64,000 nt of DNA, taken from contig ONAN01000004.1 of assembly GCA_900315805.1 (NCBI GenBank), positions 62,001 to 126,000 on the forward strand, read 5' to 3'. Positions 36,341-45,448 of the stretch are shown piece by piece. Each line of letters opens with the position of its first letter. Position 1 is the first letter of the stretch. Under the pieces are notes generated by a model. That model was given only the letters and a program-made list of their open reading frames with translations. It ran no database searches and had not been told where the DNA came from. This DNA comes from an uncultured Selenomonadales bacterium. GTDB lineage: Bacteria; Bacillota; Negativicutes; Acidaminococcales; Acidaminococcaceae. A program made the position numbers and the translations under genes.

Positions 36341-36769
36341 ATGTTTAGTGGTATGGAAGTAGCCAAGATATTAAGAGATAACGGCTACAAAGTGACGCCT
36401 CAGCGCCTCGCGGTTTATGATTGTCTTGCTCACACCAAGAGCCATCCCAATGCCGAGATGCTGTACCGGGCTTTACAGCCCCAGTTCCCGAGCATGAGCT
36501 TTGCAACGGTGTACAAGAGCATTGAAATCCTGAACCGCTTGAACCTGGTCAAAGTATTGAATACGGGTGAAGAAAGCTTCCGTTATGATGCGGATATCAG
36601 CAATCACCAGCATATTCAATGCGTACGCTGCGGTCGTGTGGATGATCTTCGTATGGACGCTTCGGCTTTTGTCGACGAAGCCGAAAAGGAAAGCGGCTAC
36701 GAAGTCAAGGGTGAAGAAGCCTACTTCTTTGGCATTTGCCCTGAGTGCCGTAAAAAATCGGCGAATTGA
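36341..36769 (+). CDS. Fur-family transcriptional regulator, PerR-like
   Basis: A 142-residue winged-helix repressor. The DNA-binding part (about 1-80) has KVTPQRLAVYDCL and SFATVYKSIEIL. Structural zinc is held by Cys94/Cys97 and Cys133/Cys136. The regulatory site RYDADISNHQHIQC places Asp83, His89 and His91 where PerR has its metal and peroxide-sensing residues, rather than the HHHDH run of Fur. With His35 (SHPNAE) this favours a PerR role in peroxide response. I chose the ATG at 36341, with AAGGAGG just upstream; the frame extends to 36251 but without a good start. Confidence 0.88.
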   Translation: MFSGMEVAKILRDNGYKVTPQRLAVYDCLAHTKSHPNAEMLYRALQPQFPSMSFATVYKSIEILNRLNLVKVLNTGEESFRYDADISNHQHIQCVRCGRVDDLRMDASAFVDEAEKESGYEVKGEEAYFFGICPECRKKSAN

Positions 36770-36807
36770 TCCGCATTGACGCAGGTCCGGCCTGTCCAGG
36801 CAATGAA

Positions 36808-36839
36808 AAAGCGCCTTTCGCAAAGAGGGGCGCTTTTTT
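36808..36839 (+). terminator. Terminator of the perR-like gene
   Basis: Stem AAGCGCC / GGGCGCTT (with flanking pairs) and TTTTTT. Confidence 0.85.
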
Positions 36840-36969
36840 CGCGCCCAAAACGGCCTGCGGCCGCCCGGCGGCGTGAAATTTGCGTGAAATATGGCGGCCG
36901 GCCCTGTTAAAACAATGGGACTTTGATATAATGTCCTTATACGGAAAAACCTGTTAGGAGGCATTGTCC

Positions 36970-37644
36970 ATGGCATTGCGTGAACATATCGAGCATACGC
37001 TGCTCAAACCGGAGGCACAGGTCCGGGATATCGAAAAACTCTGTGCGGAAGCGAAAGAACATCATCTGCTGGGCGTCTGCGTCAACCCCTGCTACGTGTC
37101 GATGGCGTCGCGGCTGCTGACCGGTACGGACGTAAAAGTGGTGACGGTGATCGGGTTCCCCCTGGGGCAGAACGAAAGCTTCGTGAAGGGCCTGGAAGCC
37201 CGCCGCGCCGTGGAAAACGGGGCGGACGAGGTGGACATGGTCCTCAATGTGGGGGCCCTGAAAGACCACAACGACGCCTATGTGGTGGAAGATATCCGCG
37301 AAGTCGTCATGGCGGCGACGCCGGCCGACGTGAAGGTCATCCTCGAGACGTGCCTGCTGACGGACGAGGAAAAGGTGCGTGCCTGCCATCTGGCCGCCAA
37401 GGCGGGAGCGAAGTTCGTCAAGACGAGCACGGGCTTCAGCAAGGGCGGCGCCACGGTGGACGATGTGGCCCTGATGGCGAAGGAGGCCGGTCCGCTGGGC
37501 CTGCAGGTGAAGGCCTCCGGCGGCATCCGCACGCTGGAAGCGGCCCGGGCCATGCTGGCTGCGGGCGCCGCGCGCATCGGCTGCAGCGCCGGTGCGAAAC
37601 TGGCTGCGGAAGACGAAGCCGACGCCAAGGCAGGCAAGGCATGA
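36970..37644 (+). CDS. deoC: Deoxyribose-phosphate aldolase
   Basis: A 224-residue class I aldolase that splits 2-deoxyribose 5-phosphate to acetaldehyde and glyceraldehyde 3-phosphate. Family marks are EHTLLKPEA, VCVNPCYV, VVTVIGFPLGQ, ADEVDMVLNVG (first catalytic Lys/Asp region), KVILETCLL and the Schiff-base lysine in AKFVKTSTGFSKGGAT (about 150-165). The ATG at 36970 follows AGGAGG by seven bases. Its stop overlaps the start of the MBL hydrolase gene (ATGA). Confidence 0.96.
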   Translation: MALREHIEHTLLKPEAQVRDIEKLCAEAKEHHLLGVCVNPCYVSMASRLLTGTDVKVVTVIGFPLGQNESFVKGLEARRAVENGADEVDMVLNVGALKDHNDAYVVEDIREVVMAATPADVKVILETCLLTDEEKVRACHLAAKAGAKFVKTSTGFSKGGATVDDVALMAKEAGPLGLQVKASGGIRTLEAARAMLAAGAARIGCSAGAKLAAEDEADAKAGKA

Positions 37645-38465
37645 CGCCCAGCGTGTTCCAGGTAGCGGTGCTGGCCAGCGGCAGCAAAGGCAATGCCACG
37701 CTGGTGCGCTGCGCGTCGGGCTCGTTCCTCATCGATATGGGGATTTCCTGCACGCGGGTGAAACAGGCCCTGCAGAGCCTGCACCTGCGCATGGAGGAGC
37801 TGACGGCCGTCTTCCTGACCCATGAACACATCGACCATGTGCGGGGGCTGCCGACCTTCTGCAAACATTACGACATCCCGGTTTTCGCGAGCCGGGGCAC
37901 CTGGCAGGGGACCGGTTCGACGTGCCGCATGGACATTTCCCGCGTGGCGGCGGAGATCCTCAACCCCGGCGAGAGCGCCGTCTTTCACGGTTTGCGCGTC
38001 GAAAGTTTCCCTACATCGCACGATGCGCTGCAGCCGTCCGGCTATGTGTTCCACCTGGGGGACCACCGCTTCGGCTACCTGACGGACACGGGCTATGTGA
38101 GCGACCAGGCGCGGCGCTCCCTCGACGGGGCCGAAGTCCTGGTGCTGGAGAGCAATCACGACACGGTGATGCTGAAGAACGGCCCGTATCCGCTGCCTTT
38201 GAAGAAACGGATTTTGAGCGCCCGGGGTCATTTAGCCAATGACGCCGCGGCGAATTTCCTCGCTTCGCTCGACCAGATGCCGCGCGAAGTGTTCCTGGCC
38301 CATCTGAGTCAGGAGAATAATACGCCGCAAGTGGCCCTTGCCACGGTGCAGGGCCTGGTGAAGCAGCAGCGGCCTGCTTCGGATGTGCAGTTCTTCGTCA
38401 CTTCGCAGGATGCGGTGACGGAGAATGAGGAATGGAGGGTAACCTATGAACCATCCTTGTTTTGA
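37641..38465 (+). CDS. MBL-fold metallo-hydrolase, WalJ/YycJ-like
   Basis: A 274-residue metallo-beta-lactamase-fold hydrolase. It opens QVAVLASGSKGNATLV, typical of the YycJ/WalJ group, and has the metal motif HEHIDH (about 56-61) with later His and Asp ligands in PTSHDALQPSGY, YLTDTGYV and LESNHD. WalJ is a 5'-exonuclease-like protein that usually lies with walRK and htrA. Here the two-component genes are absent but an htrA gene follows and overlaps by 20 bp, then rlmH, so the tail of that classic walJ-htrA-rlmH cluster is kept. Confidence 0.9.
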   Translation: MTPSVFQVAVLASGSKGNATLVRCASGSFLIDMGISCTRVKQALQSLHLRMEELTAVFLTHEHIDHVRGLPTFCKHYDIPVFASRGTWQGTGSTCRMDISRVAAEILNPGESAVFHGLRVESFPTSHDALQPSGYVFHLGDHRFGYLTDTGYVSDQARRSLDGAEVLVLESNHDTVMLKNGPYPLPLKKRILSARGHLANDAAANFLASLDQMPREVFLAHLSQENNTPQVALATVQGLVKQQRPASDVQFFVTSQDAVTENEEWRVTYEPSLF

Positions 38466-39594
38466 GAAGAATAAGGGCCGGAACCTGCCGAAAAAGGCGG
38501 CCGGCCTGTTGATGACGTTCGTGTTCCTGTTCTCCCTGGCCCTGACGGGCTGCGGCTCGGCTCAGAACAAGCAGCCGTCCCAGCCTGCCCAGTCCCAGAT
38601 GACGGAACAGCAGCAGCAGGCCAAGACGGCCCAGGAAAATGAAAAGAACATGTCCGGCGCGCGCAACACGCCCATCGTGAAGGCGGCGCGCATGGTCGGC
38701 CCGGCCGTGGTCGGCATTACGAACAAGGCCTATGTGCGCGATTTCTTCAACCGCGTGCAGCTGGCCGAACGGGGCACGGGCTCCGGCGTCATTTATGACA
38801 AGTCCGGCCTCATTGTGACGAACAACCACGTCGTCGAAGGCGCGTCGGAAATCGTCGTGAGCCTGTCCGACGGCACGAGCGTGCCCGGCAAGATCCTCGG
38901 CACGGACCCGGCCACGGACCTGGCCGTCGTCAAGATTGACGCGCAGAACCTGCCCGTGGCGGAATTCGGGGATTCGTCCGACATCCAGGTCGGCGAACCG
39001 GCCATCGCCATCGGTAACCCGCTGGGCCTGGAATTCCGCGGGAGCGTGACCGTGGGCGTCATTTCCGCCCTGAACCGCTCCGTCCAGGTCGGCGAACGGA
39101 ATTTCAACCTGATCCAGACCGACGCGGCCATCAACCCCGGCAACTCCGGCGGCGCCCTGGTCAATGCCGACGGCAAGGTCATCGGCATCAACAGCGCCAA
39201 GATCGCCGTTTCCAGCGTTGAAGGCATCGGCTTCGCCATCCCCATCAATTCCGTGAAACCCATCATCAAGGAACTGGCGGAAAAGGGCAAGGTGGCCCAT
39301 CCGTACGTCGGCGCGTCCCTCATTGACAAGACCATTGCCGAACATTACGGCTTTGACGCGGACCTGAAGGGCGGCCTGCTCATCATGAAGCTGGCCAAGA
39401 ACGGACCGCTGGCATTGGCGGGCGCCCATACGGGCGACATCATCCTTGCCTTTGACGGCAAGAAGACGTCCAGCGTGGCGGACCTGCGCGACGAGATCAA
39501 CAAGCACAAGGCAGGGGACAACGTGACCGTGACGATCCTGCGCAACGAGCGCGAAATCACCTTGTCCGTCACCCTGCAGGAATACCCCGGCTGA
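38446..39594 (+). CDS. HtrA/DegP-type serine protease, lipoprotein form
   Basis: A 382-residue S1C protease for envelope quality control. A lipoprotein signal peptide ends at lipobox LTGC (Cys36), followed by a Gln-rich linker. The catalytic triad is His128 (TNNHVVEG), Asp158 (ATDLAVVK) and Ser234 (GNSGGALV). One PDZ domain covers about 285-378. Lipid anchoring instead of a transmembrane helix is less usual for Firmicute HtrA. It overlaps the end of the WalJ-like gene, and rlmH follows. Confidence 0.94.
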   Translation: MNHPCFEKNKGRNLPKKAAGLLMTFVFLFSLALTGCGSAQNKQPSQPAQSQMTEQQQQAKTAQENEKNMSGARNTPIVKAARMVGPAVVGITNKAYVRDFFNRVQLAERGTGSGVIYDKSGLIVTNNHVVEGASEIVVSLSDGTSVPGKILGTDPATDLAVVKIDAQNLPVAEFGDSSDIQVGEPAIAIGNPLGLEFRGSVTVGVISALNRSVQVGERNFNLIQTDAAINPGNSGGALVNADGKVIGINSAKIAVSSVEGIGFAIPINSVKPIIKELAEKGKVAHPYVGASLIDKTIAEHYGFDADLKGGLLIMKLAKNGPLALAGAHTGDIILAFDGKKTSSVADLRDEINKHKAGDNVTVTILRNEREITLSVTLQEYPG

Positions 39595-39621
39595 TAGAAG
39601 ACCGGGAAAGGAGGCGCGCGT

Positions 39622-40101
39622 ATGCGGATCACCATCGCCTGCGTGGGCAAGCTGAAGGAAAAGTACCTGACGGCCGGCGTGGAGGAGTACGCCAAGCGGC
39701 TCCAGCCCTTCTGCAAATTCGAAATCGTCTCCATCAATGAGGAAAAGATGCCCCAGGATCCGTCGGACGCGGAAAAGGAACAGGTGCTGGAAAAGGAGAC
39801 GGAGCGGCTGCTCAAGATCATTCCGGACAATTCCTACGTCATCCTGCTCGACCTGCAGGGCCGGCAGCTGACGTCGCCGGAACTGGCCGGCGTCTTCGAC
39901 AACCTGGCCCTCCACGGCGTGAGCCACATCACCTTCGTCATCGGCGGGGCCTTCGGCTACACGGACGCCCTGCGCGAGCGGGCCGATTTCCGCTGGTCCT
40001 TCTCGAAGCTGACCTTTACGCACCAGATGATCCGCCTTATGCTGACGGAGCAGATTTACCGGGCCTTTAAGATCAGCCGGGGCGAAAAGTACCACTGGTG
40101 A
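39622..40101 (+). CDS. rlmH: 23S rRNA (pseudouridine1915-N3)-methyltransferase
   Basis: A 159-residue SPOUT methyltransferase that modifies pseudouridine 1915 of 23S rRNA. Family landmarks are ITIACVGKLKEKYL at the start, VILLDLQGRQLTSPE, FVIGGAFGY (the trefoil-knot SAM loop, about 111-119) and the ending KLTFTHQMIRLMLTEQIYRA with KISRGEKYHW. The length is exactly the family norm. It ends the walJ-htrA-rlmH group. Confidence 0.97.
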   Translation: MRITIACVGKLKEKYLTAGVEEYAKRLQPFCKFEIVSINEEKMPQDPSDAEKEQVLEKETERLLKIIPDNSYVILLDLQGRQLTSPELAGVFDNLALHGVSHITFVIGGAFGYTDALRERADFRWSFSKLTFTHQMIRLMLTEQIYRAFKISRGEKYHW

Positions 40102-40206
40102 AACAGGGGCTGGGGGCCGGTTCGGCAGCTTCCTCGAAAAAATTCACAAATTGGGTCTGTACAGATTCAACTTTTTCTGATAATATAATGCCGTAAATTG
40201 AATAAA

Positions 40207-40312
40207 CGTGCTGCGGGACCTGACGGATCAGTGGAATCAACCACGTGGACCGGAGCATAATGAATCAGCCGACCGTCTGGGCATAAGTGATTGCCCGGAC
40301 GGTCGTTTTTTT
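40207..40312 (+). promoter_or_regulatory. ZTP (pfl-motif) riboswitch with transcription terminator
   Basis: A leader of about 100 nt with features of the ZTP/ZMP aptamer. Outer stem GTGCT (40208-40212) pairs with AGCAT (40254-40258). Within it, CTGACGG (about 40220-40226) precedes a GTGG...CCAC hairpin and a CCGGAGC segment. The 3' part ends in CCGTCTGGGCA (40273-40283). ACGG and CCGT can form the expected pseudoknot. The pseudoknot strand is also the left arm of a strong terminator (GACCGTCTGGGCA with TGCCCGGACGGTC, then T7), so ligand binding should prevent termination. A TATAAT lies at 40184-40189. Motif recognition is from memory. Confidence 0.78.
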
Positions 40313-40341
40313 CGTCCGCCCGGTGCAAAGGAGGACTCACT

Positions 40342-41673
40342 ATGAAGAACAAGTGGCTCATCGCGTTGTCTGCCGTCGGTATCCATATCTGCATCGGCAG
40401 CGTCTATGCCTGGAGCGTCCTCACGCGCCCCATTATGGCGTCCATGGGTTTTTCCCAGAAAGAGGTGACGTGGATCTTCTCCATCGCCATCCTGTTCCTG
40501 GGCCTGTCCGCCGGTTTCCTCGGAGACTACGTGGAAAAGTACGGACCCCGTAAAAGCGGCCTGGCGGCAGCGTGCTTCTTCGGCACGGGCATGCTCGGCA
40601 GCGCCCTGGCCTTGCACCTGCACAGCCTCGTTTTACTCTACCTGTTCTATGGCGTCATCGGCGGCATCGGCCTCGGCATCGGCTATATCACGCCCGTTTC
40701 CACGCTCGTGAAATGGTTCCCGAAACACCGCGGCTTCGCCACGGGCCTCGCCATCATGGGCTTCGGCTTCGCCGCCCTCATCGCCGGTCCGCTCATGCAG
40801 CGCATTGTGGCGACCCTGGGCCTGATTCCGAACTTTCTGATCCTGGGCTGCGCCTACATCGTCATCATTTCCGCGTCGGCCCTCTACCTGGCACCCCCGC
40901 CGGACGAATTCCTGAAGGCCAACGGCCTGCCGGTCGCGTCCCACGGGAACGATGTACAGGACCGCAAGGCCGGCAAACTGGACAAGCTGAAGACCGTAGC
41001 CGTCAAGCTGGCGGACCACCCGAAAATGGGGAAGATGCTTCCCTGCGTGGACGCCTTCAGCGCCAAGGAAGCCCTGCAGACCTGGCATTTCTACGCCCTG
41101 TGGTGGATCTTCTTCATCAACATTTCCTGCGGCATCGCCCTGCTGGCCGTGGCTTCGCCCATGGGCCAGGAAGTGGTCGGCATGACACCCGCCCAGGCAG
41201 CGTCCATGGTCGGCATCATCGGCCTCGTCAACGGCGGCGGCCGCATCATCTGGTCCACCGTGTCCGATTATCTCGGCCGGCGCAACGTCTATGTACTCTT
41301 CTTCCTGATTGAGATCGGCGCGTTCTACGCGCTGGCTTCCACGACGGACAGCTTCCTGTTCCAGGCGCTGGTCCTGCTCATCATCTCCTGCTACGGCGGC
41401 GGCTTCTCCTGCATGCCCGCCTACCTGTCGGACCTGTTCAGCACGAAGGAACTGAGCGCCATCCACGGCAAAATCCTCACGGCGTGGGGCATTGCCGGCA
41501 TCATGGGCCCCCTGGCCCTGTCCGTCATTTACGAAAACACGCACAGCTATTCGCTGACGCTGTACTTTTTCTCCGGGTGCTTCGTCCTGAACCTCGTCAT
41601 CGCCCTGGTTCTCAAGTGGCGTACTTCGCACCATGTCATCCTGCAGATGATGCGCGAACAAAGTAACGCATGA
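40342..41673 (+). CDS. OFA-family MFS transporter (oxalate/formate antiporter-like)
   Basis: A 443-residue carrier with twelve predicted membrane segments. The start NKWLIALSAVGIHICIGSVYAWSV and the GIGYITPVSTLVKWFPKHRGFATG loop are typical of the OFA (OxlT-like) family, which moves small carboxylates such as oxalate, formate or lactate. A central polar loop spans about residues 185-235. The ATG at 40342 follows AAAGGAGG. The gene is preceded by a ZTP-type riboswitch, which would tie its expression to one-carbon/folate shortage. That suggests a formate or glycine-related substrate, but this is inference. Confidence 0.88.
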   Translation: MKNKWLIALSAVGIHICIGSVYAWSVLTRPIMASMGFSQKEVTWIFSIAILFLGLSAGFLGDYVEKYGPRKSGLAAACFFGTGMLGSALALHLHSLVLLYLFYGVIGGIGLGIGYITPVSTLVKWFPKHRGFATGLAIMGFGFAALIAGPLMQRIVATLGLIPNFLILGCAYIVIISASALYLAPPPDEFLKANGLPVASHGNDVQDRKAGKLDKLKTVAVKLADHPKMGKMLPCVDAFSAKEALQTWHFYALWWIFFINISCGIALLAVASPMGQEVVGMTPAQAASMVGIIGLVNGGGRIIWSTVSDYLGRRNVYVLFFLIEIGAFYALASTTDSFLFQALVLLIISCYGGGFSCMPAYLSDLFSTKELSAIHGKILTAWGIAGIMGPLALSVIYENTHSYSLTLYFFSGCFVLNLVIALVLKWRTSHHVILQMMREQSNA

Positions 41674-41717
41674 TCTATATAATATCCATACCACACTCAC
41701 ATACTTTGTCTTGCTTT

Positions 41718-41746
41718 GCGGTCTTCCAGCAGACCGCTATTTTTTT
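41718..41746 (+). terminator. Terminator after the OFA carrier gene
   Basis: 7-bp stem GCGGTCT / AGACCGC with a TCCAGC loop, then TATTTTTTT. Confidence 0.88.
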
Positions 41747-41844
41747 GCACTTTTGCGCCGTTATAGTATAATAAGACGTATCGTGTCCGGACGGCGCCGC
41801 GCGGCACCGTCCCGGACGAAACCTGAATTTCCGGAGGCACAGAC

Positions 41845-43851
41845 ATGCTGCTTCTTACTATTGAAGGGCTGGCGCACAGCTACGGCGTGCGCACCCTGTT
41901 CAAAGATGTCAATTTCAATATCAGTACCGGTGACAAGATCGGCGTCATCGGCGTGAACGGCACGGGCAAATCCACCCTGCTGCGCCATATCGCCACCCTG
42001 GACGGCGGACGCGACGGGGACACGGGCGTGCCGGGGAAGATCACGCCGAACGGGCGGTGCGTCATCGAGTACCTGCCCCAGTATCCGCCCTACGACCCGC
42101 AGGCGACGGTCATGGAACAGATCTTCCGGGGCAATTCGCCCATGATGGTGCTCCTGCGCCGCTACAAGAAGGTCCTGCAGGAGACGGCGGACCACCCCGA
42201 GGACAAGGGCGTCCAGCGGCGCCTCCTCGAAGTGCAGCAGGAAATGGACCGCAACTTCGCCTGGCAGCTGGAAAGCGAGGCCCGGGCCGTGCTGACGCGC
42301 CTGGGCATCACGGACATGGACCAGCCCGTCGGGGAACTGTCCGTGGGGCAGCGCAAGCGCGTCGCCCTGGCGGGGGTGCTGGTGCGTCCGTCGGACCTGC
42401 TGATCCTCGACGAACCGACGAACCACATGGACAGCGCCACCGTGGCTTGGCTGGAGGGCGAGCTGGCGAAGCGCAAGGGAGCCCTGCTCATGGTCACCCA
42501 CGACCGCTACTTTTTCGACCGCGTCGTGAACCGCACGCTGGAACTGGACAACGGCCGCGCGTACCTGTATAAGGCGAATTACACGGGCTTTCTGGAAAAG
42601 CGGGCCGAACGGCGCCAGCAGGAGTCGGCGGCGTACCGCAAACTGCAGAACATCTACCGCCGCGAACTGGCCTGGATCCAGCGCGGGGCCGAAGCGCGCC
42701 GCACGAAGAAGAAGGACCGCGTGGAACGCTTCCAGGATATCGAGGCCGCGGCCAAAGAGAAGGTCGTGAACCGCGAGCTGGAAATTTCTTCCGCCGCGTC
42801 TCGCCTGGGCAGGACGGTCATCGAACTGGACCGGGTCAGCGCGCAGTACGACGGCCATTATTATATCCGCGATTTCAGCTATATCCTGCTGCGCAACGAC
42901 CGCGTGGGCATCGTGGGCCCCAACGGGGCGGGGAAGACGACCCTCATGGACATGATCGCCGGCCGGCGGGAACCGGACGGCGGCACCATCAAACGGGGCC
43001 AGACCGTCAAAATCGGCTATTTCTCCCAGACGAGCGAATTTCCCGACCCGAAGGAAAAAGTGCTGGAGTACATCCGCGACGCCGGGGACTACGTGCTGAC
43101 GGCCGACGGGGAGCGGATCAGCGCCGCCATGATGCTGGAACGCTTCCTGTTCCCGCCGGAACTGCAGTGGGTGCCCGTGGGCAGCATCAGCGGCGGCGAG
43201 CAGCGGCGCCTCTTCCTGCTGCGCATCCTCATGGAGGCGCCGAACGTGCTGCTGCTGGACGAACCGACGAACGACCTCGACATTCCCACCCTGTCCGTCT
43301 TGGAAGAGTATCTGGACAGCTTCCCCGGCGCCGTCATCGCCGTGTCCCACGACCGCTATTTCCTGGACCGCTTTGCCCGGAAGATTTTCGCCGTCGGGGC
43401 GGACGGGCGCCTGACCCAGTATCCCGGCGGCTACAGCGACTACGAGGCCGCGGTCCGCGGCACGGAGCCCGAACCGGACCTGCACGGCCAGGTCCTGTGG
43501 CAGGCCGCGGACGAGGCACCGGCCCGGGACGGGGCGTCCCGCCGGGAGACCCCGCGGGAAACTGCCCGGGAAGAAAATCCGGACGAGGCCGCCCGGAGCG
43601 GCGGAACGGAAGCCGCGGCGGCCGAAGGCCCGCGGAAGATCACCTTCAGCGAAAAGGTGGAACGGGACAATCTGGAAGAGAAAATCGCGGAGCAGGACGC
43701 CATCCTGAAGATGCTGAACCTGCAGATCGAGCAGGCCGGCGGCGATTTTGAGAAACTGGCCGGCCTGACGAAACAACTGGAAGAGGCGCAGCGCAAGGAA
43801 GACGCCATGATGGAACGCTGGGCGTACCTGAGTGAACTGGCGGAGTCCTGA
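41845..43851 (+). CDS. ABC-F family ATPase (Uup-like)
   Basis: A 668-residue protein with two ABC cassettes and no membrane segments. Walker A motifs are GVNGTGKST (about 34-42) and GPNGAGKTT (about 358-366). The signatures are LSVGQRKR and ISGGEQRR. The linker between the cassettes is rich in Arg/Lys/Glu (about 240-300). A C-terminal acidic linker and coiled-coil (about 555-668) match the Uup-type tail that binds DNA or ribosome. ABC-F proteins act on the ribosome in translation or antibiotic protection. A TATAAT-type -10 lies near 41766-41773. It has an unusually GC-rich 3' part. Confidence 0.92.
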   Translation: MLLLTIEGLAHSYGVRTLFKDVNFNISTGDKIGVIGVNGTGKSTLLRHIATLDGGRDGDTGVPGKITPNGRCVIEYLPQYPPYDPQATVMEQIFRGNSPMMVLLRRYKKVLQETADHPEDKGVQRRLLEVQQEMDRNFAWQLESEARAVLTRLGITDMDQPVGELSVGQRKRVALAGVLVRPSDLLILDEPTNHMDSATVAWLEGELAKRKGALLMVTHDRYFFDRVVNRTLELDNGRAYLYKANYTGFLEKRAERRQQESAAYRKLQNIYRRELAWIQRGAEARRTKKKDRVERFQDIEAAAKEKVVNRELEISSAASRLGRTVIELDRVSAQYDGHYYIRDFSYILLRNDRVGIVGPNGAGKTTLMDMIAGRREPDGGTIKRGQTVKIGYFSQTSEFPDPKEKVLEYIRDAGDYVLTADGERISAAMMLERFLFPPELQWVPVGSISGGEQRRLFLLRILMEAPNVLLLDEPTNDLDIPTLSVLEEYLDSFPGAVIAVSHDRYFLDRFARKIFAVGADGRLTQYPGGYSDYEAAVRGTEPEPDLHGQVLWQAADEAPARDGASRRETPRETAREENPDEAARSGGTEAAAAEGPRKITFSEKVERDNLEEKIAEQDAILKMLNLQIEQAGGDFEKLAGLTKQLEEAQRKEDAMMERWAYLSELAES

Positions 43852-43892
43852 CCCCTGCGTGCCTGCTTCCCTGACATTTGTATGAGTTTGCC

Positions 43893-45266
43893 ATGAACCT
43901 GAAAGAAAGACTTTTCGGAACGGACGTGCGCGCCAAGTACCGGCGCTTCTTCAGCGTCATGATTCCGATCTTCATTACGCAGACCGCCATCATCGGCATG
44001 AACTTCTGCGACACCGTCATGAGCGGCCACGCCGGCGCATCCCAGCTGGCGGGCACGTCCATCGGCGGCAATATCTGGATGCCCGTCTTCACGACCCTGA
44101 ACGGCATCCTGACGGCGGCCATGCCCATTACGGCGCAGCTGCTGGGCGCCGGGCGGCGCGACGGCATCGGGCGCGTCATCCGCCACGGCCTGTGGCTGGC
44201 CCTGGCCCTGGCGGCGCTCTGCTATGCCGCCGGCTGGCTCTTCCTGACGCCCATCGTGCAGCACTTGGGCGTCGAGGCCGAAGTGGCCCGCGTGGCCGTG
44301 TGGTACCTGGCCGGCATCGGCATCGGCCTCGTGCCCTTCTTCCTCAACAACGTGCTGCGTTCCCTCATCGATACCCTGGGTGGCACGCATCTCACGATGA
44401 TGGTCTTCCTGACGACGCTGCCCGTCAACGTGTGCCTGAACTACGTGCTCATTTACGGCAAGCTGGGCCTGCCGGCCCTGGGCGGCGTCGGCGCCGGCAT
44501 CGCCACGGGCCTGACGAACTGGTTCGTCTTCGCCTTCTTCTGCCTGATTTTGCGAAAGGACGCGCGCTACAGGGACATCCGCATCCTGGAGCGGCCGCTG
44601 CTGCCGGATCTGTCCCTTATTGCGGAATTTTTGCGCATCGGCGTGCCCATCGGCCTCTCCATTTTCGTGGAGACGAGCATTTTCGGCGCCATCGCCTTCC
44701 TCGTCGCCAAATTCGGCACGGAGACCATTGCGGCGTCCCAGGCGGCCATGAGCTTCACGAGCCTCGTCTACATGATCCCCCTGAGCGTGTCCCTGAGCAT
44801 GACCATCCTCGTCGGCATCGAAGCAGGGGCCCGGCGCTGGCTCGGCGCAGAGCACTACGGCAACGTGGGCCTGTCCTTCAACTGGACCTGCGCCCTCATC
44901 ATCCCGAGCCTCATCTACCTGGGCCGCGACGGCATTGCGGCCCTCTACCTGGACGAACCGGAGGCGCGGGCCATCTGTGCCGCGTTTATGGCCTACGGCA
45001 GCCTCTTCGTCATGGGCGACGCCGTGGCAGCCCCCATCCAGGGCATCCTGCGCGGGTACAAGGAAGTCCGCTTTCCCTTTTACTCGGCCGTCGTCGCCTA
45101 CTGGGTCATCTGCGCCCCCGTGGGCCTCTTTTTTGACTACTGCCTGGGCCACGGCGCCGCGTCCTACTGGCAGAGCCTCGACTTCGGCCTGGCCGCGTCG
45201 GCGCTGCTCCTGCTGGGACGGCTGATCCTGGTGCGCCGCCGGTACCGTACGATGTCCCGTCCGTGA
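43893..45266 (+). CDS. MATE-family efflux transporter
   Basis: A 457-residue, twelve-helix transporter of the MATE family. It opens LKERLFGTDVRAKYRRFFSVMIPIFITQ and has the typical NFCDTVMSGHAGASQLAGTS (about 40-59) and the repeat-related segment FVETSIFGAIAFLVAKFGTE. It exports drugs or metabolites using Na+ or H+. I chose the ATG at 43893; an in-frame TTG at 43878 is possible and neither has a clear ribosome site. It lies 41 bp after the ABC-F gene, so both may be transcribed together. Confidence 0.92.
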   Translation: MNLKERLFGTDVRAKYRRFFSVMIPIFITQTAIIGMNFCDTVMSGHAGASQLAGTSIGGNIWMPVFTTLNGILTAAMPITAQLLGAGRRDGIGRVIRHGLWLALALAALCYAAGWLFLTPIVQHLGVEAEVARVAVWYLAGIGIGLVPFFLNNVLRSLIDTLGGTHLTMMVFLTTLPVNVCLNYVLIYGKLGLPALGGVGAGIATGLTNWFVFAFFCLILRKDARYRDIRILERPLLPDLSLIAEFLRIGVPIGLSIFVETSIFGAIAFLVAKFGTETIAASQAAMSFTSLVYMIPLSVSLSMTILVGIEAGARRWLGAEHYGNVGLSFNWTCALIIPSLIYLGRDGIAALYLDEPEARAICAAFMAYGSLFVMGDAVAAPIQGILRGYKEVRFPFYSAVVAYWVICAPVGLFFDYCLGHGAASYWQSLDFGLAASALLLLGRLILVRRRYRTMSRP

Positions 45267-45339
45267 GGCCGCAAAGGGGCCCCGCAGGGCAGGGCGGGGG
45301 ACGGCCGGGAAAAAAGATGAAAATTTTTCTATTTACACC

Positions 45340-45368
45340 TTTACAAGTTTAGCATGATAAAGTATAAT
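45340..45368 (+). promoter_or_regulatory. Promoter of the amino acid ABC transporter operon
   Basis: TTTACA (45340-45345), 17 bp, TATAAT (45363-45368), about 80 bp before the first gene. No T-box or known riboswitch is visible in the leader. Confidence 0.75.
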
Positions 45369-45448
45369 AAGGACAAGCTCACGAAAAGAGGACGCCCTTC
45401 CCCCGGGAAGACGGCCCCGAAGAGAAACTTACTTGGAGAGGTGCAATC

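Noticed and set aside
45369-45448. T-box or other amino-acid riboswitch before the ABC transporter
   Set aside because: The leader is only about 80 nt and has no T-box sequence or specifier stem.
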